A stretch of 64,000 nt of DNA from Microvelia longipes (lineage: Eukaryota; Arthropoda; Insecta; Hemiptera; Veliidae), in contig JACMZG010001908.1 in NCBI GenBank assembly GCA_018340805.1, positions 37,996,156 through 38,060,155 of the forward strand. The letters are read 5' to 3'. Below are positions 1-13,100 of this stretch, piece after piece. Under the pieces are notes generated by a model, which saw nothing but the letters and a program-made list of their open reading frames with translations, was not told the origin of the DNA and ran no database searches. Numbering within the stretch: position 1 is the first letter of the stretch; the number at the start of each line of letters is the position of its first letter. The translations under genes and the position numbers were made by a program.

Positions 1-369
1 CTCATTAAAAGTTATAACACACGATTTAAGAAGTCCGTTTTTTATCTTCTATTTATTGAAACAAGGAACTGACCAAGCAATCATAAAGCACGGCTTAAGA
101 ATCGCCAGATAGACAAAAACATCTTAAACAAAGAATTCTCTTGCTGTTACAGCTTTTAACAAGATCTGTTTTTTGTAGTCCTTATAAAAATAATTCATAA
201 TTTGATGTTTGATAAATAAAGCTCACTGCTGTATCACTGCTAGTATTATACTCGTATACAAATTTAATTAGGCTTTAATATCATGAAGTTTGTGATGACA
301 GCCTCCAGTAGCTAGCTAGAATGGAGATCCTTGCCCTATGTCTTTAAATTTAATTACAGTCTTTCTGTC

Positions 370-435
370 GGTATTGCCACGCGGCGTCAGTCCCAATAGC
401 CCCTCAGCGGCCGAGGCCCCTATCTGTGACCACAC
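370..435. other. Short GC-rich patch in AT-rich DNA
   Basis: About 60 bases with GCGGCGTC and CAGCGGCCGAGG stand out from the AT-rich flanks. They probably belong to an unidentified repeat. Nothing else is seen in 1-850. Confidence 0.3.
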
Positions 436-850
436 TTATTTTTCCTACAACAAGTAACCCTTGCAGCAGGAACTTTATTACTGTGTGCAACCAATTTTAA
501 AACACGCATTAAGAAACAAATGCAATTACAATTATTAGCTGTGAGTTCATAATATTACATTAATATTTCTTACAAAATTAAATCTTAAAAACAACATGTT
601 ATACATAAACAAGCATCTATTTAAAGCAAGAGCTACGTTGATCGTGTGAAATGTAAGAAATAATATTATTTATATACACTTCCGATAAATGATCATAAAA
701 GATAATAAATAGAAATATAGGTAAATAATAAAATATTCTTTATTGTCAATTAAATGTTACTTTTTACATAAAAACTTAGTTAATACATCAATTTAAATAT
801 AAATTATAATATAAATCACTATTGACAAATAAGTATTAATAACTTTATAT

Positions 851-1015
851 TAAAATATATATTATATATATAATATATATAATAATATATATATATAATA
901 TAATATATATATATATATAATATATATATAATATATTATATATATAATGATTTATTATATGTAATATAATATATATATAATAATATATATATATATATAT
1001 AATATAATAATATTA

Positions 1016-1051
<36 letters not shown>

Positions 1052-1104
1052 TATTATATATATATATATAATATATATAGTGTGTGTGTGTGTATGTATG
1101 TATA
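851..1104. repeat. AT microsatellite with TG/TATG end
   Basis: Interrupted (TA)n runs about 230 bp, closed by (TG)n and (TATG)n, about 75 bp upstream of the first exon's acceptor. Confidence 0.95.
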
Positions 1105-1177
1105 GTAATATTTAGAGTATATATTTTGTTAAATGTTGTTATTTTTATTATTAACTTTGTTGTATTTTTTGTTTCAG

Positions 1178-1252
1178 GGATTTGACTGATGATGATTTAT
1201 TAAAACTAAACATTAAATTTATGCCAACCTATCAAGACCCTTATCACAAAAG
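1178..1252 (+). CDS. COLGALT1: COLGALT exon (first in window)
   Basis: The exon follows a T-rich tract ending in TTTCAG and is followed by GTATTT. It starts with the last base of a split codon and ends with AG, completed by G of the next exon (Arg). It encodes DLTDDDLLKLNIKF and then MPTYQDPYHKR, equal to the 'alpha-helix, LPGYxDPYH' block of the family. An upstream exon must exist before position 1. Confidence 0.9.
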
Positions 1253-4200
1253 GTATTTAATTTATTTTTCATATTAAGTCATGTAAGTGTGTTTTTTTTT
1301 TCAATATAAATGAGCGTTTTATCTGAACACAAATAAGTTAACTAACATTATTATTGTGTAAAACTGGTAACATGAATAAAATTAGGTATAATATGTTCCA
1401 CTACTATGTTTATCCTAGTTTTTTGACTATTATAATTTTTTTTTTATTATTATCTTTGTGCTGCTTGAGCTATTTTTTATCTTCTTTTTAATTTTGATAT
1501 AAATTTCATCTTTATGGTTTCTTTTTGTTTTATGCTTTGAATAATTATTGTTTTGTAATATAACATAATAATAACATTTTGTATAATGAGGCACTTGCTT
1601 TTGTCTTAGAATATTGATTTTACCTTTCTCAATTTAACTATGAACATACTTTATAAGTGGAGATCTGTTATATAATAACAATGTAAAGAAATAAAATTTG
1701 AGTACTTATAGCTCAGAATATATTTGATAGATCTTGACTTTTTAAACTTAGAATGCTCATAGGTCTGATTGTTCACGTTTTAAGTCTCATCAGGATCTAA
1801 AATAATAGGGGTTTATAGTGTCTCATTGAGATCTGTTTTTAATAAAATGGGATTAGTGTAATTTAGTGGTCCACATATTCACATTCTTTGTCTAATCGAT
1901 GAAGAACGTGTATTTTTCCGTTCTAAATAAAGAGGGTTTATATGATTAGGCTACAAAGCTTCATAAGTTTTATAGTTTTATAATAAAGAGATAGTAACTT
2001 TGCTTAAAATTTGTTTAATTTACATAGCTCTGTCCAGTCCGGTACAGCCTAACGGGGAGAGACGCCGGTAGCATTTGATATCCCTAACCTGTTGGATTTA
2101 ATACCACTGTACTACCGGTCCTCTGTGGTAGCTGTTAAAACACTTTAAGATCATCTTTAGCAACAAGTCTAATATGAGCCTTCTAAGATCAAATCCATGT
2201 TTAGGGCGAAATATTTACCCTCTTTTCTTTAAAACCATGCCTTACAAAGGCTTTCTAATCTTTGGGTATAAAAAATGTAAATAAATGATAAGGCTCAATT
2301 AAATGGTTCTATCTTGAAAGGATATATTCTGTGTAACTTTTTTTAACTTACTTATTATAAAAAGCTCGAAAATAATAATTTCTTTCCATTTTTATAAAAT
2401 TTTTCTCTATTAAACTTTTCTCCTTGAATTCTAATTGGTTTTATTTCAGATATTTTCCTCAAAAGTTGTTGAAATTCTTAAGTTTTTCATTAAAAAAATT
2501 CGAAGCTGTTTTTGTGATGCATAATGACAGTACAAAAATTCAACTCCTAGCTTTTCATAACCATCCTTAATTAGCTTGCAAAATATTTTCCATTTTAATT
2601 TTTCATACCTTTTCTTTCATTCTCCTTTTTATAATTTATTCCTACGAATAAATTAAAAAAAATGATGTATTATTTACTTTTTTTAGCGTTTAATTTATCA
2701 TAACAATGAATGAAAGCAAATTAACAGCTGTATAAAATTTATATAGTATATTTAAAAATTCCTATATGCTACCCTACATCAAGGATATAGTTATAATAAT
2801 GATAAGTTGGGCGGAATGCCTGTAGTTATGCAAATAATCATTACCTAATCGATCTTATTTCCAAATGTTCTATTGTAAAAACCCAAATTTCATACAATAA
2901 TGCTGCATTCTATACACTCAACTAAACAAAAGATGAATGTTAACATTTTTGGTGAGGAGGTTAGCGAGCCTCGATATATATTTATAGTATTCTATTCCAT
3001 CTAGTCCTCAGATAGTAAATGCATCCGTTTCATTCTCGAAGTATAAGTATTAAGTACATTACGAAACTTAGTGTACTTATTTATTACGTAAAGGTATATA
3101 CTTGAACTAAATTTCAACTCCATTGAATTATTTTCTGATTTTTTACAATGTTTTTAAAAAAACGTACACAAGTCATTTGATAAAAATTAAACTAATCCTA
3201 ATAATAAGATGAAACTTGACACATATGTTTATCTTACACGTGGGTACATGCGTGCTAAATCACAATCTAATCGTATCATTTTTCTGCTGTATATTTTGTT
3301 GACATTTTCGCTTAATCATTAAAGCAGGTTGAAGACATCATTTAGAATAAAAAATTTTATAGCACAACTACAGCGGTAGATTGATTTTTCTACAAAGTTT
3401 CAACTCTCTAGCATAAATACACTGGGAGCTACGATGATAACAGAAACAACACACACACTTACAGACAGATAACTTTGTGAAAACCACTTAGGAGATATTT
3501 GAAACACCTGAAACGGATAATTTCCAGTTTCGGATGTATTTTCAAACACAATACATTTCTTATATAAATAACTACGGTATTAATGAGGAAAAGTAAGAAT
3601 CAGAAAACCATCCAATTAAGTTGAAATTTGATACGAGTACTACATTTACGCCATAATTAAGTACACTAAGTTTCGTTTCAATACAAGTATATCCATGATT
3701 TTTTTGGATCATAAATGTTAAACAGCCTGGATGGGTAACCGCAGGGAATAAAACGGATGTATTTACTATCGTGATAAGGAGATTGTATCCATTAGGGTTA
3801 AATAAAAACGATTTTAGTGTGACGTTTTCGACCATTCTGGTCATATTCATACTAAAATAGTATATTATCTACTAGGCAGCAAATGGAATTTTGCAGACGA
3901 GTTTATAAATTTGCCCCGAGCCGAAGGCGAGGCGGGCTATGGAAATTACCTGCAGAGGCGTAAGCCGAGGCAGGTAATTAACCCATTGACAGACGAGGCG
4001 AAGCGAGGCTGGCAAATGGCGAATTACCTGCAGAGGCGTAAGCCGAGGCAGGTAATTAATTGCACGAGTCTGCAATGTTTCCTTTGCTGCATAGTAGCAT
4101 ATACTATTTTATCTACTAACGGCAGAAAAAATACACAAGAGATTATTTTAAATACTTGCTGCGACATTTTACAGGCAGTAAAGACTGCTTTGAAGTAGAT

Positions 4201-7077
4201 GCAACGCTGACAATATCAGGTGGAGTGTGGTCCAATAACTCGTGAATGTCAACAATGTTTGTATCTTTATTCACTTCACTGTTGTTCTCACTCATCATGT
4301 TTTAGTAACTTAACTTTAGTTTACAGATTTAGTTTTTGATAACGTTCTATTTTTGTAACTTTATATACTTAAACTAAATGTAACAACATGAAATACAAAA
4401 TCTGACGACTTGAACATTAAAAATCTGTCGATTCATAAACAGCTGGTAAATAATTTAATTTAATGCCAAAATTATCAGTGTTGCCAATTTGTTTCCAAAA
4501 CATTATATATTATTAGATAAACAAATGTTAAATGTTAAACATTTAATAATAATATCGTAATTTTAAGTAACAATAAAGAAAGTTACATACATACAAGCTA
4601 GAATAAATCATAGTTTACAAGATAAAACAATACCGAAATTCACGCAATAAATTGTAAAATAATAACCTCCGCTCATTCATTTTCCCGCCTAGGGAGTTTG
4701 GACTTGTTTCCTATGTTATTTAAATGAGCCATAACTCCCTAGTACTTTTTTCATTACCAAAACATTTTGCGTACTGTTTTGAAACATTTTGCGTACTGTT
4801 TTGAAATATTTTCCGTATTGTTTGACAGAGTAGGTAAAATGACATTTTGCAGCTTAAAAACAGTCCAGTAATGGCTAATTTTGCTGCCGTGAGTAGATAA
4901 AATATATTATTATAAAAGTGCACATACAATAAACTTTTGAGATATAAAAAAGAAACTAAAGGCTCATTTTTTTAGGTATGATTATGACCAGAATGGTCGA
5001 AACGTCACACTAAAATCGTTGTTTTTATTTAACCCTAATGGATACAATCTCCTCATCAAGATATTATTAAGGGTACAACTAACATCAATTTGAGAGGGTA
5101 TTTACTATCTGAGGACGAGCGAAGTAAGTCCGAAGTAGGAAAGATAAGCGTAGCGAATTCGATGTAGTAAAGAAAATTCCGAGGTACCTTTTACCCGATC
5201 ATTTGGTGCTTTATTTTAATTTTAAAAAATACTTAAAAATAAATGCATTACTTTTCAGGCCTATGAAAAAAGGAGAAATTGGCTGCTTTCTTAGTCACTA
5301 CTACATATGGAAACAGGTAAATTATTTGTCAAATATATTATTTTGTTTTAATGTCTTCTTTAGAACTTGAGTTTGCTCAGAAAACATTTATAGGTATCGA
5401 TGATAGCATCTTTCCATAATGCTTTGTGCATCATTTAGTTAAGCATACATGGCCCTGTCAGTGCCAATCTTTTACAGCATTTCTTTGAAAACTGTAGGGA
5501 AATTTGATAAGAATCATAACTTTGTTCAAGTAATGCCGAGAAGTAGTTATTTAAATGCTGAGAAACAAAAGCAATTAGTATAAGAGAAATTCGCCTAGTT
5601 TGCAGATCTTTGCGCCTGAATATTTTTGTTGTTATAAATACATATTTATATTGTAAATAAAATCGGGTATATGATATCTCGGATCTTTTCCTCGCCACAT
5701 CAGATTTCTACGCTCATTCTCCAAGCTTTCGACTCGCTTCGATCGTACTTAGAATACAAGAATACCATATTTATACAGCAACAGAGAAGTTGAAATAATA
5801 TTCCTTAGATACAAAGCCCAAACCAAACACTAAGCAAGCCATGTAATGTAGGGAAACAAAGTAAGGGAGGACTCAAAACCTATTGAAAACTACGTGTCTC
5901 TGATGTCATTAACCCGGTTTGCTGAGTCAGCAAAATATTTTAAAAAATTAATAATATTTAAGGTTATTATTTTATGCCGTTAAAAAGGTGCCTACATATA
6001 ATTTTTTGGGGTGCTGAATTGAATGAAACTGGACCTTAGTCGATACGACTACACTTAAGTGAACAAAAAGTTGAAAAACCCGTGGTAAATTACGGGAAAT
6101 CAAAATTGCGGTCGTTAAAAAATAAATGTTGAGTAGGGTTTCGTTTTCAATGAGTTTTAGGGCGCTGAAACGAATAAAACCGGTCCAGGTCGGTACGACC
6201 GCTTAAATTGATTAAAAAGTCAAAAAATGGTGTGTTCAATAACCGGAAAACTTAAAATACGGCAGGTAAACAATGTATTTCGAGTGGGAGTAATTTTTAA
6301 TGTTTTTTGGGCCTGTGAGTTAAATAAATATTAACTGAAGTCGATACGAGCACTCAATGGACTCAAAGCGAAGGTACCTGGGTTCGGACGATTACCCTGG
6401 GTTAGGAACTGTAGGGCGAAGGTACCTGCGTTCGGAGGCTTCTGGTTGGGACGATAGTATTTTATTGTTTTATTTACATTATATAAGTTCATAACAACAT
6501 TTCCTTTGAAAAATAATTATGTAATTTTTACATTTTAATAGCATGTAATTTTGATGTCTTATCTTTTATACCTCATAAACAAATTTATGTGTATCATTGA
6601 TGCAGCAAAATAAAATATTTAATTTTTAAAGTTGTAAAACAAAAGGCCCTCTACATCTTGTTTGGGGTCTCTCTTGTTCGGATGTTATCGTGTCCCATAG
6701 AAACGGGTAGGAAAACCTTCGTACATTCATAAATTGTTAAAAAAAAGTAAAATAAATAAATATCACTTCCTAAGTACCCTTTAATTCAAAAACCAAACCC
6801 GATTTCAACGATTGATTTAAATTAAATAGCACTTCTTAAGTGCCCTTTATTTCTAGAATCAAAGCCGACTTCAATGGTTGATTTAACTTTATAGCTGTAT
6901 TTTAGAATATATTTATATGTATTAATATTTTTTTTGAATGTATATATTTAGCGAATTTTCATTATGAAAATGACGCTTTATGAGGTTGTTCGGATGACGG
7001 AAGTTGAGGGTGGAAGTGAGTGAATCGGTTCTATTGGCTTCCTGATAACAAAATATATGTCCGAAAAAGTTTATATA

Positions 7078-7135
<58 letters not shown>

Positions 7136-10100
7136 AGAGTTTCTACCCTTTCGTATGGCGAACGATAACTCTCGAAGGCGTTCTCAAATTGAAACGAACT
7201 TTGCAAATCGTGAGATGTCGAGGAGGTTACGAGGCCTATTGTTTAAAAACATTATGACGTCATCAACCAAAGTTATTACGTCATGAAAAAAAAATTTTTT
7301 TTTTTGAAACTTGAAATGGCTATAAAACAAGGTATTTCGTGTTTAGGTAGACGGCTAGCTGAATCGATTAAGACCGATTTCAGCTCAATCGAACCATCAC
7401 AAATGGCGCAAACGGTATACATATATATATAATTTGTATATATGTATACGTCTAGGTCAAAGACTCGTACGATATCTGTTGGGTTCAGTAGTGTTAGAGG
7501 GGGTGATATAGTATAAAAGAGGGGCCTCTACTCTAGCTCCATCCTGGTAAGCCTACTGTCCCAGAGAGACAGACAAAAATGGCTTCCACTAAACCACGCC
7601 GAGCTAAGCAGGCCCGTAAAGCGGAAGAACCTCGAAGTAGTCTTTATATGGTCGAAGTCATTCTAAAACGATTGCGACCGGTTTCAGCTCAGTCAGGCAA
7701 TCTTAAGTGACGGAAACGGCATTTTTATTAAAAACTAAAATCATGAATATATTTTTGTTTATAATTGTCGCGCCGCCGCTAGGTTTATTTTTATCTATAT
7801 TTGTTTTTTTTTTTTTTTTTGTAATGTTTTTGTTTTGGACAACACTGTCAGGAAAGAATTATGTTTGACGTATTTTATTCTAGTTTTTCGATTCGTTTCA
7901 AGATTTATTAGTTTAGACGGTAAAATATTCTTTTACGGGTTCTAACCAGGGTTCAAATGGGTTTTTTACGGGTTCTTGTTCGATTATTGTTCGCGAAAAC
8001 GGGACGTTTTATGTTACAGTTGTTCCTTCTTCGTATCGATACTTATATCAATAAAACTCTGTGAAAGTTAAAGCTGTCTGACTTTAAATTTGTGTAGCTA
8101 GAATGAATTTCGTGACGATTGTTGCGCGATTGCCGGCACAATAATGCTTCTTAATTTTAATATTATAGCATACTATTAATAATAGAGTATGAATAAAATC
8201 TCAATTAGCAAAATCAAATTTGTGAGAAAGCCCCTCAGGCCCGCGAAGCGGGCCTGTGTGGAAAGGCTGTGAAAATTCGCTAGATACATGGCAAAATGCC
8301 ATGTAACAAGAACAACACATAATACAAACCAACAACAATGTGGCCGCGAAGCGGCCACAGGGAGGCCCCCGGGCCGCGAAGCGGCCCGGTGGGCCGACGC
8401 CGTGGAGCGGACGAGGCGCGAAGCGCCGAGGCCGCGTAGCGGCTACGGGCCGAAGGCCCGTATTTTTATTTTGGAATATATACTTGTAAAAACCATAAAC
8501 TACTGGTAAAATCATACTTGTTAAATTCACTTTTTTCAAAGTTGTAAATATATATTTCTTAAAGGCGGAAAAAATGTAATGGACTTAATAGCTGTTCCTA
8601 GTGCAATTATACGTTGATTTAAATTAAATTAAAGTTCTTAAGTGCCCTTTATTTTCAAAACCAAAGCCAATTTCAACGATTGATTTATATTAAATTACAT
8701 ACGCGTGTGTCATTCTGTTAAGATCGGCTCCGTTTTAAATTGCTTTTTCACCAAGAAAAAGATCACGATTCGCTTTAAATTTTGGCTAAGTGTTTTAGCA
8801 TAAAGTAGATAACGCGGTTGTAAAGTCTCAAGAAAATCCGTGGACTAATTTTGAAGATTCGAGTGTTTTTTAAAAAATGCAATTTTAATAGCTTGGTTTT
8901 GTTTTAATTCGTTGCTTTATTTCAAATCAGCGTTATTATTATTTACGTTGATTAAAATACTTTACTTAATTTAACTGCTTATTATTTCAACCGCGTATTA
9001 TTACAACTTCCACATGGAAAACGAAATAGATCCTGATTATGACAGCATAACAGAAGCTTTGGACTGTATAACAAACCACGTTCGAGACAGTCCTAGAATA
9101 AAAACTGAAATTCGTACTGGTATTTTTAAATCTGTTAAAGAACTGAGAAGCGCTTTCGTAAAACTAAAAGAAGGTATAGCACGACGAGACGGAATAATTG
9201 AAGGCTTAAAATTTAGGAAGGTATCTATTCCAAATCCATCAGTATCAAAAGATATCGACAATACCCAAGACATAAGAGGGAATTCTAATAAAGTCGACAA
9301 ACTAGTAGAACCAAACTGCTGCCCGGCTAAATTCAGCTCAGCTGATAATATTATTACCCAGAAACCATATAACATTATCGTTAAACCAATTAAAACATTA
9401 AACGTGCAAGAGACGTGTCTTCAAAAACTTAAACAAACTGTAGATCCATCGAAAATAAAAGTAGGTATCCTAAAGTTAAAAGAAGTCAAAGAGGGTAATG
9501 TATTAATCAGCACAACAAATAAAGAAGAAGCAGAAGTTTTGAAAAAAGAAATTACAAAAAATTGTAGCGAAGACCAGAAGTTGTGGACGTTTTAAAATTT
9601 AAACCTCGTGTAATAATATATGGTGTTCCGGAAGAAATAACAGATCAAAATTTTTCTTCAGTTTTGTGCGGACAAAACAGCCTAGCTTCAGAAAATATTG
9701 AGATCAAATTTATCCGCTTTGTTGTAAATAAAAACTTTAACTCTCGCAATTTAGTTATAGAAGTCAACCCTCAAACAAGACAAACGTTATTAAGCTCTAA
9801 AGTTAAGTTATTCTGGAAAATTTGTGGTTGTAGCGATTATATTAAAATTAACCGCTGTTTTACCTGTAATTCTTTTGGTGAACATCCGCTTAAGCAGTGT
9901 CCTGTTGTAAAAGATATTTGTCCTATCTGTGCAAAAGACCACAAGCTTAAAGACTGCACAGCAGGGAAAAACGAACATACTTGCATTAACTGCGTTAAAC
10001 ACAACAGTAAAAAAGACGTTAATACAGTATATCAAACTAACCACACAGCGTTTAGTCGAGTCTGTCCTGGTTACTTGGAGCTGTATAATCAAAAACTTCG

Positions 10101-13100
10101 CCGAATAGAATTTGAATAAATAAAAAAAAATAAATAAATAAATAAAGAAAACCTATTACAATGAAAAGTACAACCGGCGGCTTCCGATGTATTCAAATAA
10201 ATCTTATGCATAAGAAAAAAGCAGTACAACAACTCTCACAACTATTTAGCGAAAATAAGATAGATATAGCTCTTGTTCAAGAGCCTTATATTTACAACAA
10301 TCAAGTTTCTGGATTCGATAAACAGGTTAAAATATTTTCAAGTTCATCAGACAAGCCTAGAGCAGCTATTATAGTAGCTAATTCTTGCCTTGATGCAGGC
10401 ATGTTTACAGCGCAAAGCGACGGAGACGCAGTATTTTTACAAATTAACTTTTCGAAGCAATATAAAGCTTTCTTCGCTAGTTTATATTGTGATGTTACCA
10501 AGAATATAAACGAAGATCTCGGGAAAGTGCAATCAGCTCTTGATACCCTAATAAAAGCAGGTGAAAAAGTGCTCATAGCAATGGACAGCAACAGCCACAG
10601 CTCATCTTGGTACGATAAAAATAATGATACTCGAGGAAAAGAAATAGATGCTTTTTTGGCTCAACAAAGATTATTTATCATTAATGAAAAATCCGAGTAT
10701 CCCACGTTTTCTTCTGTTAGAGGTTTTTCGAACATTGATTTAACTATATCAAGCGCATCGCTTCTTTCAAGTATATCAAATTGGCGGGTGAGTCCTGAGG
10801 AGAGTCTATCTGACCACAATTACATACGCTTTGAGTTACAAGAAAATGTAAATGACACTGAATACTACGATACTAACTTTCGTCGCTTTAACACAAAACA
10901 AATAGATCGCGAACGCTTCGAAGAAGAACTAATTAACTCCTTTGGGAGCCTTATTTCAGAAGACAAAAGTCAAAATAGGCTTTCAACAATAAAACTAGAT
11001 ATCACAACTTTAGATAAGAGGCTCTCAGAAAAAATAAATTTATCAACTGATACTGAGCAAATTATATCTAGCATAACCAATCGCCTTTTAGAGACATGTG
11101 ACAACAGTCATCTTAAAATTAATTTAAAGAATAAACAATATGCCCGCTCATTGCCTTGGTGGTCTGAAGAATTAACTTTACTTAGGAGACAGATAAGGAA
11201 AAGTAGACGACAATATCAAAGAACTAAAAAGAACCAAGAATTGAGACTTCAGCGCTATAATCTGTATGTTACTTACAAAAACAATATGAAGATAAAATGG
11301 ATACTTCTAAAAAAGAATGGTGGAAATCTTACTGCAATGCTACAGGTCAGCCTCATCCTTGGAACTACGTTTACAAAATAGCCGCAGGGAAAGTTCGTAG
11401 CCCAACCTGCTTATCTACTCTGAAGAAAAGGGATGGACTATTTACGAAAAATATCGAAGAAACATTGGAAGTTCTTATGGACAAGTTCGTACCAGTCGAT
11501 AATTTGCTTGAGGATACTGAAACTCATACTAAAATTCGTGAAGAAACTATTAAAGAATATATTTCAACTGAGGACAATCCTTTTACTATTGAGGAAGTAC
11601 AAAAAGTAATCGATTCATTAGATCCGAATAAATGCCCTGGTGCAGACGGCATTGATGCCTCAATAATTAAAATTTTATTTCAACATCTGCCGAAATCAGT
11701 AACTGCTCTTTACAACAATTGCTTAGGTAGAAAAGTGTTTCCAATCTCCTGGAAAGAAGCCTATATTATTCCTGTTGAAAAGCCCGGAAAAAAAGGTCTG
11801 GAGTCAGTTGACAAATTTCGACCCATCTCGTTGCTTCCTCTCCTTGGAAAAATTCTTGAAAAGTTGCTTATAAACAGAATCTTACATTTTTGTAACTCTA
11901 GAGATTTATTAAGTAAAAAACAATTTGGGTTTACAGCGCAGAAAGGGACCGTTGAAGCTCTTATGGATGTTAAGGAATTTGTCGAAAGTTCTCTTGAAAG
12001 AAAAATGTACACTCTTCTAATATCGCTGGACGTCGAGGGTGCTTTTGACAGTGCTTGGTGACCGGCGATTTTGAAACAGCTAAGAATACTTAATATTCTG
12101 GATAATTTATATTGGCTATCATACAGTTATTTTTCAGAACGTCCGGTAGTTTTAACTTTCTTTAGGGATCATGTGGTGCTCCGGGATATTGGAAGATACT
12201 CTACGATCCTTTACTTAAGAAAGAACTGCCTCCAGATACTGATGTATCCGCTTTTGCTGACGATGTTATCATAAAAATTAGAAGTGGTTCACTTTATAAA
12301 CTTGAACAGCTTGCTAATCAAGTTCTAAGAATCATTCTTAATTGGGCAAATGAAAAAAAATAAAATTCAATTCCGACAAATCAAAAGCTTTACTTATTAC
12401 ACGAAAACGGGAAAAGCAGAAACCAAAAATCTACCTCGATGGACAAAGAATTAAGATGGTTGAAGAATTTAAATATTTGGGAGTCATGCTTGACTCTAAA
12501 TGGAGCTTTAATGTTCATGTTAATAGACTTGCTGAGAGATGCACTCAACTTATATATATATGCTCTCCAAGTCAGCAAAAATTAATTGGGGATTAGGTCC
12601 TAAGGCTAAAGATATATATGTATGTATGTATGTGTGTGTGTATATGTATGTGTGTATATGTGTGTATGCATGTGTATGTATGTGTATATACGTATATATA
12701 TGTATATATGTATGTAGGTATGTATATATATGCATGTGTGTATGTATGTATGTGTATATATGTATATATGTGTATATATGTATGTGTATGTATATGTATG
12801 TATGTATATATGTGTGTATGTATGTATGTGTATATATGTGGGTATGTGTGTATGTATGTATGTATGTATGTATGTATGTGTGTGTGTGTATATGTATATG
12901 TGTGGGTGTATGTGTGTGTATGTGTATGTGTATATGTGTGTATGTATATGTATATATGTATATACATATATTAAATAAATTTTTTTCTACTATTGGTATT
13001 GATTTGACAAACAAATTACCGGATTACAGGTCAAAAACTCAGCATTTTTCACAAAACATAAATAAAACTAATATAGTCAAGTCCATTCATCTAAATGAAA

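Larger units (their letters stand above)
6947..8467 (+). mobile_element. Family B element, copy 1 (Helentron/DINE-like, non-autonomous)
   Basis: The left end TTTAGCGAATTTTCAT has an inverted partner TGAAAATTCGCTA at 8270-8282. Between them are a (TA)n/(TATG)n microsatellite (7076-7136), two TGACGTCA-type sites (7253-7286, the second mutated to TTACGTCA), a TATA box with a short reading frame, and a 3' tail of GC-rich hairpins ending at about 8465. It lies inside a family C repeat. Similar copies are at 52135-54038 and 60227-61460. Known Helentron-associated elements (DINE-1 group) share sub-terminal inverted repeats, an inner microsatellite and a 3' stem-loop; placing this family there is inference, because no Rep/helicase is present. 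Confidence 0.75.
8698..12609 (+). mobile_element. R1/I/LOA-type LINE, 3' part lost
   Basis: It has a 5' UTR (about 8698-9013), a gag-like first frame, a short A-rich spacer with (AAATA)n, and a second frame with endonuclease and reverse transcriptase. The body ends inside the region after reverse transcriptase where a TATG microsatellite begins. Several frameshifts and one nonsense codon show that it is dead. Confidence 0.85.

Noticed and set aside
3911..4198. 95-codon frame in GC-rich text
   Set aside because: It is the translation of inverted, repeated stems inside a foldback element.
5435..5698. 87-codon minus-strand frame
   Set aside because: It starts in a family A repeat fragment and shows no known domain.
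7579..7710. Similarity of the family B frame to histone N-termini (basic start, RSS...LKRLR)
   Set aside because: The likeness is short and compositional; no real alignment can be made by eye.
12539..13014. Long frames on both strands rich in YVCMYVC or THIYTHT
   Set aside because: They are translations of the TATG microsatellite.
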